A stretch of 64,000 nucleotides of DNA from JAAYQU01 sp037441445 (GCA_037441445.1 JBBISE010000009.1:10968-74967); one strand, 5' to 3'; shown: positions 25,422 through 34,354, numbered from the stretch's first letter. Translations and numbers: made by a program. The notes: a model not told the origin generated them from the sequence alone.

Positions 25422-25913
25422 TCACAGGAATTTTGACGAAACCTCAACGCTAATTATGGTTGACATGAAGTCTAAACGGACAATTAATTGTTGATCGCTC
25501 TTTTTTCTCAAAATCTCTCCTTTATACCCTGCAAAGGGCCCCGAGTTTATTTCAATGTATTCACCAATTTCGTGGTTCACTTCTAGTTTTTTTACGTTGT
25601 CGGAATTTTCCAACAGTATTCGCAAGTTCAATATTTCGCTGTCGGTTACCCGTGCCGGGTGTTTCTGAAACGTCAGAAAACGCACAACACCGGGTGTTTG
25701 TAAAACCGAAACATGATCTTTGTAATCGATCCTGACAAAAACATAGCCGTTAATTAGAGGAAGTTCCACCATTTTTTTTCTATCGCTCCATTGACGGAGT
25801 GTTTTGGTTAAGGGCAGGAAAACTTCTATTCCTTTTTCGTTCAATGCTTGAGCAACTCTTTTTTCGAAGCGTGAACGGGTCGATACTGCGTACCAATGTA
25901 TAGTTCCGTCCAT
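25422..25913 (-). CDS. UpxY/NusG-type transcription antiterminator
   Basis: Start set at 25913 (MDGTIHWYAVSTRSRFEKRV), 4 bp after the stop of the upstream gene, which gives 163 residues. The NGN domain shows WYAVSTRSRFEKRVAQ, EVFLPL and LINGYVFVRI; the C-terminal KOW region has SGPFAGYKGEI. This is the NusG-paralogue group (UpxY, LoaP, RfaH) that lets RNA polymerase read through long polysaccharide operons. Its place at the head of the glycan genes supports that role. No UpxZ partner gene was seen. Confidence 0.87.
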   Translation of the reverse strand: MDGTIHWYAVSTRSRFEKRVAQALNEKGIEVFLPLTKTLRQWSDRKKMVELPLINGYVFVRIDYKDHVSVLQTPGVVRFLTFQKHPARVTDSEILNLRILLENSDNVKKLEVNHEIGEYIEINSGPFAGYKGEILRKKSDQQLIVRLDFMSTIISVEVSSKFL

Positions 25914-25917
25914 GTTT

Positions 25918-26934
25918 TTACTTTTTTTCAGAATAGTAGTTTGGTTTTCCAATCTCTTCAAACATCCTTTTTATTTCTTCACTCAGATTTGAATACTGGA
26001 AATTGGTTTGTTCAATAATTTTCTTTCCACAAAAACGGCTGTGTTTATATCCGGAAAGGGCAATTCGACGGGTGATTTTTGGTGTTTGAAAAAAGAGTCT
26101 GGCAAAAAACTCGTTTAGCAAAGCCACCATCCATAAAGCTTTTTTGTTTATTATGCGTGCTTCTCTTGTTTTGCCAAGGGCATTTTGGACAACCCCGAAA
26201 AGTTGTGGATAACTAAGGTTGTCAGAGCAAAGAACAATTCGTTCAGAATGTATTTCTGATTTGGCCAACATTATTGCAGCGCGACACACATCGTTCACCG
26301 ATACGAATCCGGTTGAGCCACTGGTAACGAATGGTATTCCTTTGGCCATCTGATTTATCAACGCCGATGAACTTCGATTCGATTCTGTAAAACCCAGAAT
26401 TACCGCAGGATTTAAAATTACAGCGTTCAGTCCTTCTTCAATTCCACGCCATACCTCAAGTTCCGCCAGATATTTCGAGTAACTGTAATGACTTTGCTGT
26501 GCAAACTCTTTTTGAAAATTTTGCTCGGTTACAGGCTTATTATCAATGGCATCGCCCAACGCTGCAATGCTGCTAATATGAATAAGTTTTGCGGGTTTTT
26601 TCGGTTGTCCCAAAAGAGCATTTACAAGATTCCGTGTACCGGAAACGTTGATTTCATGTATTGTCATTTTTTCCCGTGGGTTAAACGACACGTAGGCTGC
26701 CGAATGAAATAGCGTATCAATATCAGAAAGAAAGGCGGTTAAATGCTTTTTTTGGGTGATATCGCCCGTAAAAAACTCAAGGTTCCCGGAATCCTGATCC
26801 TTCAGAAATCGCAGAAGTTCATCCTTTGCTTTGGCAGAACGAATCATTGCCCGTACCCCAAATCCTTGTCCAAGCAACATTCTGACCAGATTGGACCCAA
26901 CAAGTCCGTTGGCTCCGGTAACGGCAACACGCAT
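25918..26934 (-). CDS. NAD-dependent epimerase/dehydratase-family SDR
   Basis: Start set at 26934 so that the protein opens MRVAVTGANGLVGSNLVRML, the NAD-binding motif; 338 residues result. DTLFHSAAYVSF, LIHISSIAALGD and YSYSKYLAELEVW (YxxxK) complete the extended-SDR pattern, then LNPAVILG. It resembles the 3-beta-HSD/dihydroflavonol-reductase-like group by the FVSVNDVCRA segment. It is co-transcribed with the YhbP gene (23 bp) and UpxY (4 bp). The substrate is unknown. Confidence 0.82.
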   Translation of the reverse strand: MRVAVTGANGLVGSNLVRMLLGQGFGVRAMIRSAKAKDELLRFLKDQDSGNLEFFTGDITQKKHLTAFLSDIDTLFHSAAYVSFNPREKMTIHEINVSGTRNLVNALLGQPKKPAKLIHISSIAALGDAIDNKPVTEQNFQKEFAQQSHYSYSKYLAELEVWRGIEEGLNAVILNPAVILGFTESNRSSSALINQMAKGIPFVTSGSTGFVSVNDVCRAAIMLAKSEIHSERIVLCSDNLSYPQLFGVVQNALGKTREARIINKKALWMVALLNEFFARLFFQTPKITRRIALSGYKHSRFCGKKIIEQTNFQYSNLSEEIKRMFEEIGKPNYYSEKK

Positions 26935-26957
26935 ACGATTGATTTTGGCTGCCAAAT

Positions 26958-27392
26958 TTACGAATCTTTTTGCCAAATCAACTTTTTTCCGAAGCCTAAA
27001 TTGTTGTCAGTAAGTTTAAGAGTTTGTGGTTCAAGAATCCATAAATTCAAATCTACCAGCCGGGCATAGGGGAAGCGCTTTAAATATCGCTTGCGGGCAA
27101 CTTCTTCCAATTCGCCCTCGGCGGGGAAGGTTACGCCGCTTATTTGCAATCCCTGAATTTTTCCAACCAATCGCGTTTCTAACACAATGTTGGCGGCAAC
27201 ATGTTTGTTTTTTGTGGCCTCTGTTCCATGACGTGTTGTGGGATCGGTAGTATAAACAAAAAAACGTTCTGTTTCGTGCCAGGCATAGAAACAGGCGGCA
27301 CACCAGGGAATATCTTCTACCGAAGTTGCCAATGTAAAAACATGATGTTTTTTTATAAATTCTGTTATTCGGTGATCAATTTCGGTTGACAT
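26958..27392 (-). CDS. YhbP-like UPF0306 protein (pyridoxamine-phosphate-oxidase-like fold)
   Basis: 144 residues. The end LTDNNLGFGKKLIWQKDS closely matches the C-terminus of E. coli YhbP, and the centre RKRYLKRFPYAR is also shared. The protein has the split-barrel flavin-binding fold, but its reaction is not established. It sits 2 bp after the HAD gene. Confidence 0.8.
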   Translation of the reverse strand: MSTEIDHRITEFIKKHHVFTLATSVEDIPWCAACFYAWHETERFFVYTTDPTTRHGTEATKNKHVAANIVLETRLVGKIQGLQISGVTFPAEGELEEVARKRYLKRFPYARLVDLNLWILEPQTLKLTDNNLGFGKKLIWQKDS

Positions 27393-27394
27393 AG

Positions 27395-28018
27395 TTAATT
27401 CAGTTTGCTCAGTACCAGTTCAGCAATCTTTTTGTTGTCAGACAAATGTATGGTTTGTATTCCCAAATCGCGGGCTGCTGCAATGTTGTTTTCCAGATCG
27501 TCGATAAACAAAATTTCTTCGGGCAGACATTTAAGGCGTTTGATGGCATGTTGATAAATTCGCTCCGATGGCTTCCGATAGCCAATTTTGTAGGAAAGGA
27601 ACAATCCATCGAAAAGCGATGTCAGGTTTTCGGCCAGATTTTGCTCTTTAATAAGGGCGTTACAACGATTGAAATGAATGTTGTTTGTGTTGCTAAGCAA
27701 GAAAACGGGATACTTGGTTTTCAATTCTTTAATCAAAGAAATGGCTTGTGGGTTAAAATCCAGGAGCAAGGCATTCCAGGCATCGTCCAGGATTTTATCA
27801 TCGACCGAAATATCGAGTTGCTTACGAAGGGCATCACGAAACCCGGCATCGTTGAGTATCCCCGATTCGTAGTCCTCGTAAGCAGCTGTTAAAAAAGTAG
27901 CTTGCCGCAAGTTTTCCTTGCTTTTACCGGTAATTTGACCGTATGCTTCAAATGTCTTGTCGAAGTTTATATCAATAAGAACTCCTCCCAAATCGAAAAT
28001 CACATATTTAATTGCCAT
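27395..28018 (-). CDS. HAD-superfamily phosphatase (subfamily IA)
   Basis: Start set at 28018 (MAIKYVIFDLGGVLIDINFD), giving 207 residues. Motif I is DLGGV with the second Asp replaced by Gly-Gly-Val as in YihX-type HADs, motif II is LLSNTN, the motif III Lys lies in the YKIGYRKPS segment, and motif IV is LFIDDLENN. YihX-like enzymes dephosphorylate small sugar phosphates. The gene is 52 bp downstream of the glycosyltransferase and 2 bp upstream of yhbP-like. Confidence 0.85.
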   Translation of the reverse strand: MAIKYVIFDLGGVLIDINFDKTFEAYGQITGKSKENLRQATFLTAAYEDYESGILNDAGFRDALRKQLDISVDDKILDDAWNALLLDFNPQAISLIKELKTKYPVFLLSNTNNIHFNRCNALIKEQNLAENLTSLFDGLFLSYKIGYRKPSERIYQHAIKRLKCLPEEILFIDDLENNIAAARDLGIQTIHLSDNKKIAELVLSKLN

Positions 28019-28070
28019 AAGTTGTTGTTTAAAAATCACTTGTTGAATCCTTGTTTTGGTGCGAATGATT

Positions 28071-29156
28071 TCATTTTTTTGTCTCATTGAGCCTATTCGC
28101 GCGTCGAATGAGGTTCATAATCACTTCAAACGTGTTAACGTAATTGTCATCATTTTCCTGCTCATTAAACGAATAATTGCTCTGATTGGTTAAAAGTAAA
28201 GCCTCTTCGGGTGTTTCCAAAACGTGAAACCCTTTTGTACCTTTCAAATGGTTTGCCAAATATTCTTGTTCCCCTTGTTTTGGGGTAGGCCACATAAACA
28301 ACGGTTTCTCCAAAACATAGGCATCCATAATGGTTGTATAGCCTGCCAGCGCAAAAAGAGCCTTTGTGTTTTCCAAAACGGGCAAAAATTCTTCGGATTT
28401 TAACTGTCCATAAACGTCCACATTTCCTTCAACCATTTTTGTTGGCATTTGCCTGTTACCAACAATGGCAAATTTACCTTGCTTCATTTGAAACAGCTTC
28501 ATTACCCGCGCAATAGTCATTTCGCGGAATGGCAGAGGGCCTGAAGCAATGAAAACCATGTCATAATAAGGTGTGGTTGTTGCTTTGTTTTTCTTTGAAT
28601 GCATGAAACGACTCAGTGGACCACAAAAATCGACCGCAATTTTCAGGTTTTTATTAATTGACAGTTTCCCAGACAGAGCATGGTTGGGGAAGTCGGGAAC
28701 AAGGCAATGATCAAACTGGTTAATTATTTTGTTGTAGATAGATTGGATACATCTCCCACAAAATCCGCTTATGGGCAAAGAAAGTTGGTGTGCAATATAC
28801 ACAGAACAAACTTTGGATGTTCGGAAAAATGGACGGTTGTCGCTTATAAGTGCCTGAATATTATATTCTTGGACAACCTTTCGTGCCCATTGAGGTTCGC
28901 GTATGAAAGTGAACAGAATTTTAGGAAACTGCAACATAAGCGAAAACAAAGGGGTAATCTTACTATAATATTTGATATTGTAACCCGGAACCGCAACTAT
29001 CTTGTAGTCTGTTCCTTCTAACAGAAATTCCTGATTTCGGGGTATGGCGAACATAACCTCGGCACCGTGTTGGCGCCAAATTTCTGCTAGTCCAAGCATC
29101 CGGGCGGTATGCCCCATGCCCCAATCCAATGGAGCTATTAGAACTCTAAATGACAA
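28071..29156 (-). CDS. MurG-like glycosyltransferase (GT28-type)
   Basis: 361 residues. The start VLIAPLDWGMGHTARMLGLA resembles the MurG G-x-GGH-x-x-P loop (here GMGHTAR). The C-terminal half has VDVYGQLKSEEFLPVLENTK and LFALAGYTTIMDAYVLEKPL, analogous to the UDP-GlcNAc-binding region, followed by PTPKQGEQEYLANHL. Family members are annotated as glycosyltransferase family proteins in Bacteroidota; the donor is unknown. It is 4 bp from the Ig-like lipoprotein gene. Confidence 0.75.
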   Translation of the reverse strand: MSFRVLIAPLDWGMGHTARMLGLAEIWRQHGAEVMFAIPRNQEFLLEGTDYKIVAVPGYNIKYYSKITPLFSLMLQFPKILFTFIREPQWARKVVQEYNIQALISDNRPFFRTSKVCSVYIAHQLSLPISGFCGRCIQSIYNKIINQFDHCLVPDFPNHALSGKLSINKNLKIAVDFCGPLSRFMHSKKNKATTTPYYDMVFIASGPLPFREMTIARVMKLFQMKQGKFAIVGNRQMPTKMVEGNVDVYGQLKSEEFLPVLENTKALFALAGYTTIMDAYVLEKPLFMWPTPKQGEQEYLANHLKGTKGFHVLETPEEALLLTNQSNYSFNEQENDDNYVNTFEVIMNLIRRANRLNETKK

Positions 29157-29160
29157 TGTT

Positions 29161-30972
29161 TTAGTGGTTATGCTCCAGGTTCCAGGTTATTTCTGTGTCC
29201 CAGTTTGCCCGTATTGTTATTTCCTTGCTATAAGGAACAACAAACTCGGGTTGAATGCCTTTGTAGTAATCGCCAGTATCCCATTGTTGATTTCGGTTCA
29301 GATCAATATAAAGTCTTAATGTATAGACCCCTGAATTTAATGTCCTTATTGTAAGGTTTTTGTTTTCGGGATAAGTTCCCTGCCATGCAATTTTTTTCGA
29401 CTTGTCATACAACTCGAAAATGGTTTCCGGTTGAATTTCCCCAATCAGGTTGATGGCCAAAACGCCATATTCCGATTCTTCGGGAATGCGGAATTTGAAT
29501 GTTTGGGGAGTTGAAAATTGGTTGTACATGTCGGCAACGGCCAAGGAATCGAAGTTTAGTTCATATTTAAAATCTGAAGAAAATGGGTATTCAAACGTTC
29601 CAACGGTACGGGTCGAATCCAGTTGAAGCGAAAATGAGAGGGGCGTTCGAATGGAATCTTCGAGAGAAACAAATTGTATTTTCGAAAAGTCGATGTTTGA
29701 AACCGGATGGTTAAATGTTAACACCAGCGGTTGTTTCCTTTCAAGGGTGCCATTAATGATGTTTGTTTTAAGGGAAACCAACGTATCTTCCTCAAAAATC
29801 TTTCTGGCCTCGATAGAAAACGTCAAGGTGTCAAATTGTACAGTTATGTTTTCAAGCGAATCGAGGGCAGAATATTCTAGTATTCCAACCAGAGTGTCGT
29901 TTTGTGATAGAAGTGTATCCGGAACAACAAACAACAACGAGTCAGCACGTTGGCTTGCAATGGGTAAAAAAACAACGCTATCGGGCGTGCGAAGAAATGA
30001 TACGGAATATGGTTGACGATTAAAAACCACATTCAAAAGATTGCGGCGCGAACGCTTATGCGACTTCACAAACTGCTTCTGAACGTCGGGAATGAAAAGA
30101 TTCAGCCTTATATTTCCCAGGGTCGAAAGTACTACTGTTCGCTGGACAATGGAGTCGGTATAAATGGTGTCACCGTTTGTTGGGTTTATTTCTTTTATAA
30201 TTTTCAGGGTATCAAAGGTAATGTCCGAATACGTTTCTGGAATAAAGGGCTCCCGCTCGAAGGCAATGGCCTCGTTAGGTAACTTGTAAAGCATGTCGTT
30301 GGCAATATCCGAAAGTGCAAATATTTTATACTCCTTCTTTTTTATGTTATGAATAGTGAAAAGCCCGTCTTTATCAGATACAGCGTAGTATAGTGGTTTT
30401 TCTTTGGCAACTACCGAGTCGAAGAAACTATCATAAACACCTATTTGTATATTTGCAGCCGGTAGTCCGGTGGAAGCCTGGACGACTTTTCCGGTTAAAA
30501 AAATAGTATCAATCTCTGAGCCTGTCGAGAAAACATACTGAAAATTTTTAGCAATATTGCCTTCCGTAAAATCTCTTATTGCATCCTGAAAATTTATATT
30601 GTATGTTGTATTGCTTCTTAGGGTGTCATCAAAATGGACAACAATGGTTTTCCCCTTCAGTTTTACATCAGGCTTTGTGTTTAAGGGCGGCGAAATTATT
30701 ACTTTCTGATGTGCTTCCTTTAGCTCAAGGAATTCGTTAAAGGTAATTTGGATTTTTTTGGCATCGAACAGGGTAGTGTAAAAAGGTGGTTTAACTTTCA
30801 CCACCATGGGGGGATTAACATCCTTGGGACCTCCGGTTGGGGACATCTCTTTGGCACAACTCTGGAAAATCATTGAAGTGATCAGAAAAAATGCAAAAAA
30901 ATTACTTGCTACTTGACCCAAAACGAGATGGTAACTTTTTCTTTGACTACGTTCAAGTTTAGCTCGGAACAT
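29161..30972 (-). CDS. Lipoprotein with SbsA-like Ig domain
   Basis: 603 residues. A hydrophobic signal segment FFAFFLITSMIFQSC ends in a lipobox with Cys at about residue 39, followed by AKEMSPTGGPKDVNPPMV. The next part, KIQITFNEFLELKEAHQKVI to TTYNINF, is the bacterial Ig-like domain (Big_5) found in this conserved Bacteroidota family; the rest is beta-rich. It is expected to be an outer-membrane or periplasmic lipoprotein; its function is unknown. Confidence 0.82.
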   Translation of the reverse strand: MFRAKLERSQRKSYHLVLGQVASNFFAFFLITSMIFQSCAKEMSPTGGPKDVNPPMVVKVKPPFYTTLFDAKKIQITFNEFLELKEAHQKVIISPPLNTKPDVKLKGKTIVVHFDDTLRSNTTYNINFQDAIRDFTEGNIAKNFQYVFSTGSEIDTIFLTGKVVQASTGLPAANIQIGVYDSFFDSVVAKEKPLYYAVSDKDGLFTIHNIKKKEYKIFALSDIANDMLYKLPNEAIAFEREPFIPETYSDITFDTLKIIKEINPTNGDTIYTDSIVQRTVVLSTLGNIRLNLFIPDVQKQFVKSHKRSRRNLLNVVFNRQPYSVSFLRTPDSVVFLPIASQRADSLLFVVPDTLLSQNDTLVGILEYSALDSLENITVQFDTLTFSIEARKIFEEDTLVSLKTNIINGTLERKQPLVLTFNHPVSNIDFSKIQFVSLEDSIRTPLSFSLQLDSTRTVGTFEYPFSSDFKYELNFDSLAVADMYNQFSTPQTFKFRIPEESEYGVLAINLIGEIQPETIFELYDKSKKIAWQGTYPENKNLTIRTLNSGVYTLRLYIDLNRNQQWDTGDYYKGIQPEFVVPYSKEITIRANWDTEITWNLEHNH

Positions 30973-30979
30973 CGGTAAC

Positions 30980-31459
30980 TTAGTTTTTTTCCGTGTTTAA
31001 TGGATTACAATTGATGGTTTGCCTAGAATCGGTAATTTGAATAATCTTCCAGCCTTTTTTAGTTTTGTACAGTTGATAGGCATTAATTCCACAATGTAAA
31101 ATCCTGTTTTCCTGGTAAAAGACGTATTTACACCAGGCTGTAGCCAAAATGCCATTTGTTTCAATTGAACAGGCTCCCTGTTCTTCCCTATAAATTTGTG
31201 TTTTCGGTTTGGCTATTTCATTCAGCAGCATGTCAACGGTTTCAGCAGCAAGGATATTTTTTTTACCGTCATGAAAAACCGTTAAAAGGCCAATGTTGGG
31301 ATCAATAACTTTTCGGATTGCGATTGTGTCATTGTTATTCATGGCATCAATAAAGGCATCAACCGTACTTTGGATTTGTTCGGGGACTGTCTGGTTTTGT
31401 CCGTTTAAAATAGCAACAAAACCCAACTGGGCAACAATGTAAAGAATTCTTCTGAGCAT
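30980..31459 (-). CDS. Exported NTF2-like (SnoaL/DUF4440-type) protein
   Basis: 159 residues. MLRRILYIVAQLGFVAILNG is a probable signal peptide. The mature part (VDAFIDAMNNNDTIAIRKVI, LLTVFHDGKKNI, GWKIIQITDSRQTI) has the cone-fold layout of nuclear-transport-factor-2-like proteins. No catalytic residues can be assigned. It is 7 bp upstream of the Ig-like lipoprotein gene and 11 bp downstream of the Rrf2 regulator. Confidence 0.72.
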   Translation of the reverse strand: MLRRILYIVAQLGFVAILNGQNQTVPEQIQSTVDAFIDAMNNNDTIAIRKVIDPNIGLLTVFHDGKKNILAAETVDMLLNEIAKPKTQIYREEQGACSIETNGILATAWCKYVFYQENRILHCGINAYQLYKTKKGWKIIQITDSRQTINCNPLNTEKN

Positions 31460-31470
31460 ATTTGTCTTAA

Positions 31471-31911
31471 TTAAACCCTGACAGTGCCACCTGATTCGCT
31501 GATTGAACGTGCTAATTGACCAATGGATCTGTTCTCAAAAAGTTGACGCAATTGTGCCCTTATTGGGGAATACTCTTCGTGTACCGGACAGTGAGCATGA
31601 TCTATTGTTTCGCGGCATGTTTTAAGTCCTATGAGACAATTTTCGAAAAAATCAGGGCCGTCAATAATACTTACAATATCCATTATGGATATTTGCAATG
31701 CCTTTTTTGCTAATATAAAACCACCATTGGGCCCTTTATTTGAAACAAGCAATTTTTGTTTAGCCAATTGCTGGAGTATTTTGCTCAGAAACGGACGGGG
31801 TATATCTAAGTCGAACGAAATTTGTTTAATACCAATCATGGTATTTTTGTGCTCGTTCAAAGCCATATAAATCATAGCCCGTAAAGCGTATTTACATGTA
31901 TTGGATATCAT
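31471..31911 (-). CDS. Rrf2-family transcriptional regulator
   Basis: 146 residues. MISNTCKYALRAMIYMAL is the classic start; the winged helix covers IKQISFDLDIPRPFLSKILQ and the wing KGPNGGFIL. Three cysteines at ENCLIGLKTCRETIDHAHC have the IscR/NsrR-like spacing that holds a [2Fe-2S] or [4Fe-4S] cluster, so it may sense redox or nitric oxide. It is 4 bp downstream of rpiB. Confidence 0.87.
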   Translation of the reverse strand: MISNTCKYALRAMIYMALNEHKNTMIGIKQISFDLDIPRPFLSKILQQLAKQKLLVSNKGPNGGFILAKKALQISIMDIVSIIDGPDFFENCLIGLKTCRETIDHAHCPVHEEYSPIRAQLRQLFENRSIGQLARSISESGGTVRV

Positions 31912-31915
31912 AATT

Positions 31916-32350
31916 TTACTTCGGGTTAATTTGATCTATTCTGTTTTGATGACGTCCACCTTCAAATGAACTATTAAGGAATGTCTCTACAATTTCCTCG
32001 GCCTCGAACAGTGAAAGAAAACGTCCGGGAAGAACACAAACATTTGCGTTGTTGTGCTGTCTTGATAGGGACGATAGCTGTGGATTCCATGAAAGAGCCG
32101 CTCTTACGTTGGAATGTCTGTTCAGGGCAATACTAATACCTATCCCGCTTCCACAAATGGCAATACCTGTAGCGGAGTCATTTATTTTTGCTGCAAGTTT
32201 GTGCGCGTAATCAGGGTAATCGACCGATTGTTCCGAATCGGGACCAAGATCCTCGACTGAATAACCCAATTTTTGCAAATAGCCGAAAAGGTGCCTTTTT
32301 AACAAGTACCCGGCATGATCAGAGGCAAGGTAGATCTTTCTGTTTATCAT
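31916..32350 (-). CDS. rpiB: Ribose-5-phosphate isomerase B
   Basis: 144 residues. IYLASDHAGYLLKRHL, VDYPDYAHKLA, ICGSGIGISIALNR (catalytic Cys; the usual Thr is Ser) and SRQHNNANVCVLPGRFLS are the conserved blocks of RpiB/LacA. It interconverts ribose-5-P and ribulose-5-P in the pentose phosphate pathway. It is the first gene of the minus-strand operon led by the promoter at 32431-32438. Confidence 0.92.
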   Translation of the reverse strand: MINRKIYLASDHAGYLLKRHLFGYLQKLGYSVEDLGPDSEQSVDYPDYAHKLAAKINDSATGIAICGSGIGISIALNRHSNVRAALSWNPQLSSLSRQHNNANVCVLPGRFLSLFEAEEIVETFLNSSFEGGRHQNRIDQINPK

Positions 32351-32430
32351 AAATTTAACGTATAACGTTTTGATGGGCAGTCAAATAGCAAAAACATTTC
32401 GACTTCGGCTTGCTTCCTGCCTGACTAGTG

Positions 32431-32460
32431 CAAAAATACGAAATACTGGTTGATTTCAAA
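32431..32460 (-). promoter_or_regulatory. Predicted Bacteroidota promoter for the rpiB operon
   Basis: Minus strand TATTTTTG at plus 32431-32438 is a full TAnnTTTG -7 box, with TTTG 18 bp upstream at the -33 position. Transcription would start near 32424 and give a leader of about 75 nt. It is the best promoter match in the window and likely drives rpiB through the UpxY gene. Confidence 0.65.
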
Positions 32461-32550
32461 GTAAATTGCTCATTTTTATATCCCTATTTCTTACATAGGA
32501 TTCAGCACAAACAGTTAAACAAGACGTAAAGGTTGTACATTTCTTTTTTG

Positions 32551-32648
32551 AGAGGGAACACGGATGGCTTTGACTTGACAGATGGGAATTGATTTTTTAT
32601 GTGTTTTTATCCGTGGGGTTCCGTTCAATCTGGGTGTTCTGTGTTCAT
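32551..32648. repeat. Degenerate CACGGAT/ATCCGTG inverted intergenic repeat
   Basis: CACGGAT (32559-32565) and ATCCGTG (32609-32615) form a 7-bp inverted pair, and the text ending TCCGTTCAATC and GTGTTC is of a type I know as a dispersed, often degenerate intergenic repeat in Bacteroidota. The rest of the 32351-32689 gap holds the rpiB promoter and no further recognisable gene. Confidence 0.5.
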
Positions 32649-32689
32649 ATCCCCTAAAATTAAACCTAAATACCTAATTGCCCCCCCCT

Positions 32690-33643
32690 CTAAAACACCT
32701 GTCTAATAATATTCTCCACATTCTCAGGCTGGCTCATGGTAAAGAAGTGAATTACGGGAACGCCCTGTTCTTTTAGTTCGCGGCATTGCATAATGGCCCA
32801 CTCCACTCCTACCCTACTGACATCGTCGTTGGTTTTGCAGCGGTTGACTTCGTTGACCAAATCCTGCGGCAGCTCAATGTGAAACAGTTGTGGCAGCACT
32901 TTCAGGTGATTGAAGTTAGCTAAAGGGTTCAGTCCGGGAATTATGGGAACGGTAATGCCTATGTTCCGACATGCATCCACAAACTGAAAGAACTTTTGGT
33001 TGTCATAAAACATTTGGGTTACAACGTATCCGGCCCCGGCATCCACTTTTTCCTTTAGTCGTTGCAAATCGGTCTGAAAATCAATGGCTTCAGAGTGTTT
33101 CTCGGGATATCCCGCCACACCAATACTGAAGTTTGTTTGTCGGGCTCCAATGTCGGGTTGATCGAGGTAAATTCCGTTGTTCATTTCCACAATTTGTTTC
33201 ACCAGCCCAACCGCGTTGGCGTGTCCCACGGCATGGGGAACAAACGATTTTTCGCCTTTCAAAGCATCACCCCGCAGGGCAAACAGGTTGTCGAATTCCA
33301 GAAACGAGTAGTCAATAAGCATTTGCTCTATTTCATGCTTCGAAAAACCGCCACAAAGGATATGCGGAACCACTTCGACATTATATTTATATTTCACGGC
33401 CACCGATATCCCAACCGAACCGGGTCGGCGGTTAATTTTGCGCCGTTCGGCAGTGCCGTCGGGACGGGAAATATATTTTATCTCCTCGCGATGGTAGGTA
33501 ACGTTTATAAAACTGGGTTTGTATTCCATCAGCGGGTCGAGGGTTTTGTAAATGTTTTCCAGCGAGTGCCCGCGTAAAGGAGGTACAATTTCTAGCGATA
33601 TAAGGGTTTTTTGTGTGTTTTTTATGGTTTCGACGATGTTCAT
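32690..33643 (-). CDS. metF: 5,10-methylenetetrahydrofolate reductase
   Basis: 317 residues. ISLEIVPP near the N-terminus (the catalytic Glu region of the TIM barrel), SFINVTYHREE, PHILCGGFSKHEIEQML, NLFALRGDAL, GAGYVVTQMFYDNQKFFQF and PIIPGLNPL are MetF blocks. It makes 5-methyl-THF for MetH, whose gene is upstream on the same strand with a toxin-antitoxin pair between them. No riboswitch is recognisable in the short leader. Confidence 0.92.
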   Translation of the reverse strand: MNIVETIKNTQKTLISLEIVPPLRGHSLENIYKTLDPLMEYKPSFINVTYHREEIKYISRPDGTAERRKINRRPGSVGISVAVKYKYNVEVVPHILCGGFSKHEIEQMLIDYSFLEFDNLFALRGDALKGEKSFVPHAVGHANAVGLVKQIVEMNNGIYLDQPDIGARQTNFSIGVAGYPEKHSEAIDFQTDLQRLKEKVDAGAGYVVTQMFYDNQKFFQFVDACRNIGITVPIIPGLNPLANFNHLKVLPQLFHIELPQDLVNEVNRCKTNDDVSRVGVEWAIMQCRELKEQGVPVIHFFTMSQPENVENIIRQVF

Positions 33644-33673
33644 TATAAATACTATTTCTTTAACAATGGTGGT

Positions 33674-33994
33674 TTATATTTCAATAGAGATTGTAACTTT
33701 TCCACCAAATCCTTTTTCAACGATTTCAAAAAGGGTGTTCAGTGTAATATTGCTTCCGTTGTTCTCAATCCGCGAGATATAGGTTCTTTTTTTATCAATG
33801 ATTTTCCCTAAATCTTCTTGTGTTAAATTTTTAGATTCTCTTGCATTTTTCAATAGCAATCCCACTTTAAAAGATTCTGTTGCTCTTTCCAAAGCGTCTC
33901 TTCTTTCGACCCCCTTTTTACCATAAACCTTGTTTTTAATGTCAGACCAACGGGTTATTTCTTGTTTATCTTCTTTTGTTTTCATAGTATTCAT
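33674..33994 (-). CDS. HigA-like XRE antitoxin
   Basis: 106 residues. The helix-turn-helix is LLLKNARESKNLTQEDLGKI plus KRTYISRIENNGSNITLNTL, and the C-terminal VTISIEI strand is common in antitoxins of Gp49-type pairs. Its start overlaps the end of the unmutated toxin frame (33966-34310) by 29 bp, as usual for toxin-first pairs. It is intact although its toxin is broken. Confidence 0.85.
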   Translation of the reverse strand: MNTMKTKEDKQEITRWSDIKNKVYGKKGVERRDALERATESFKVGLLLKNARESKNLTQEDLGKIIDKKRTYISRIENNGSNITLNTLFEIVEKGFGGKVTISIEI

Positions 33995-34310
33995 TCATTA
34001 AATTCAATACCTTTTCAATTTCATTTTTCGGGTTTTTTTGTGTCTTCTTCTGAAAACCATTTCAAAGAATCACTAATCGTCCGCCATCGAAGATACAGAA
34101 TACTCTCCAAATATCACTACCAAGTTGAATCCTTGCTTCGTACAAACCATTAGTTCCTACAATTTGCCTTACATAATTAGTTGGTATTCTTTCAAGAATT
34201 TCAATAGCTTCCAACACTTTGTAGATTTTATCTTGAACCCTCTTTGGTTGCTCCATTAAGAACTCTTCAAAATAATGCTTGTAGGAAACTATTTCCCGAA
34301 TTTTTTCCAT
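33966..34310 (-). pseudogene. HigB/Gp49-family toxin interrupted by in-frame TGA
   Basis: The open part codes MEKIREIVSYKHYFEEFLME to DIWRVFCIFDGGRLVIL (82 residues). TGA at 34062-34064 follows, after which the same frame goes on NGFQKKTQKNPKNEIEKVLN and ends NEYYENKRR at TAA 33966-33968. NGFQKKTQK is the normal conserved end of this RelE/HigB-like family, so the stop replaces one residue, normally Phe or Leu. The truncated protein lacks the basic C-terminal strand, so it is probably inactive. Confidence 0.8.
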
Positions 34311-34336
34311 AAACTATACCAATACTAAACGCACAG

Positions 34337-34352
34337 GTAACTTAAAAGTTAC
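34337..34352. promoter_or_regulatory. Perfect 16-bp palindrome upstream of the toxin gene
   Basis: GTAACTT, AA, AAGTTAC forms an uninterrupted inverted repeat 27 bp upstream of the toxin start and 3 bp from the metH stop. HigA-type antitoxins repress their own promoter by binding such palindromes, so it may be the operator. It could equally be chance in AT-rich DNA. Confidence 0.4.
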
Positions 34353-34354
34353 AA

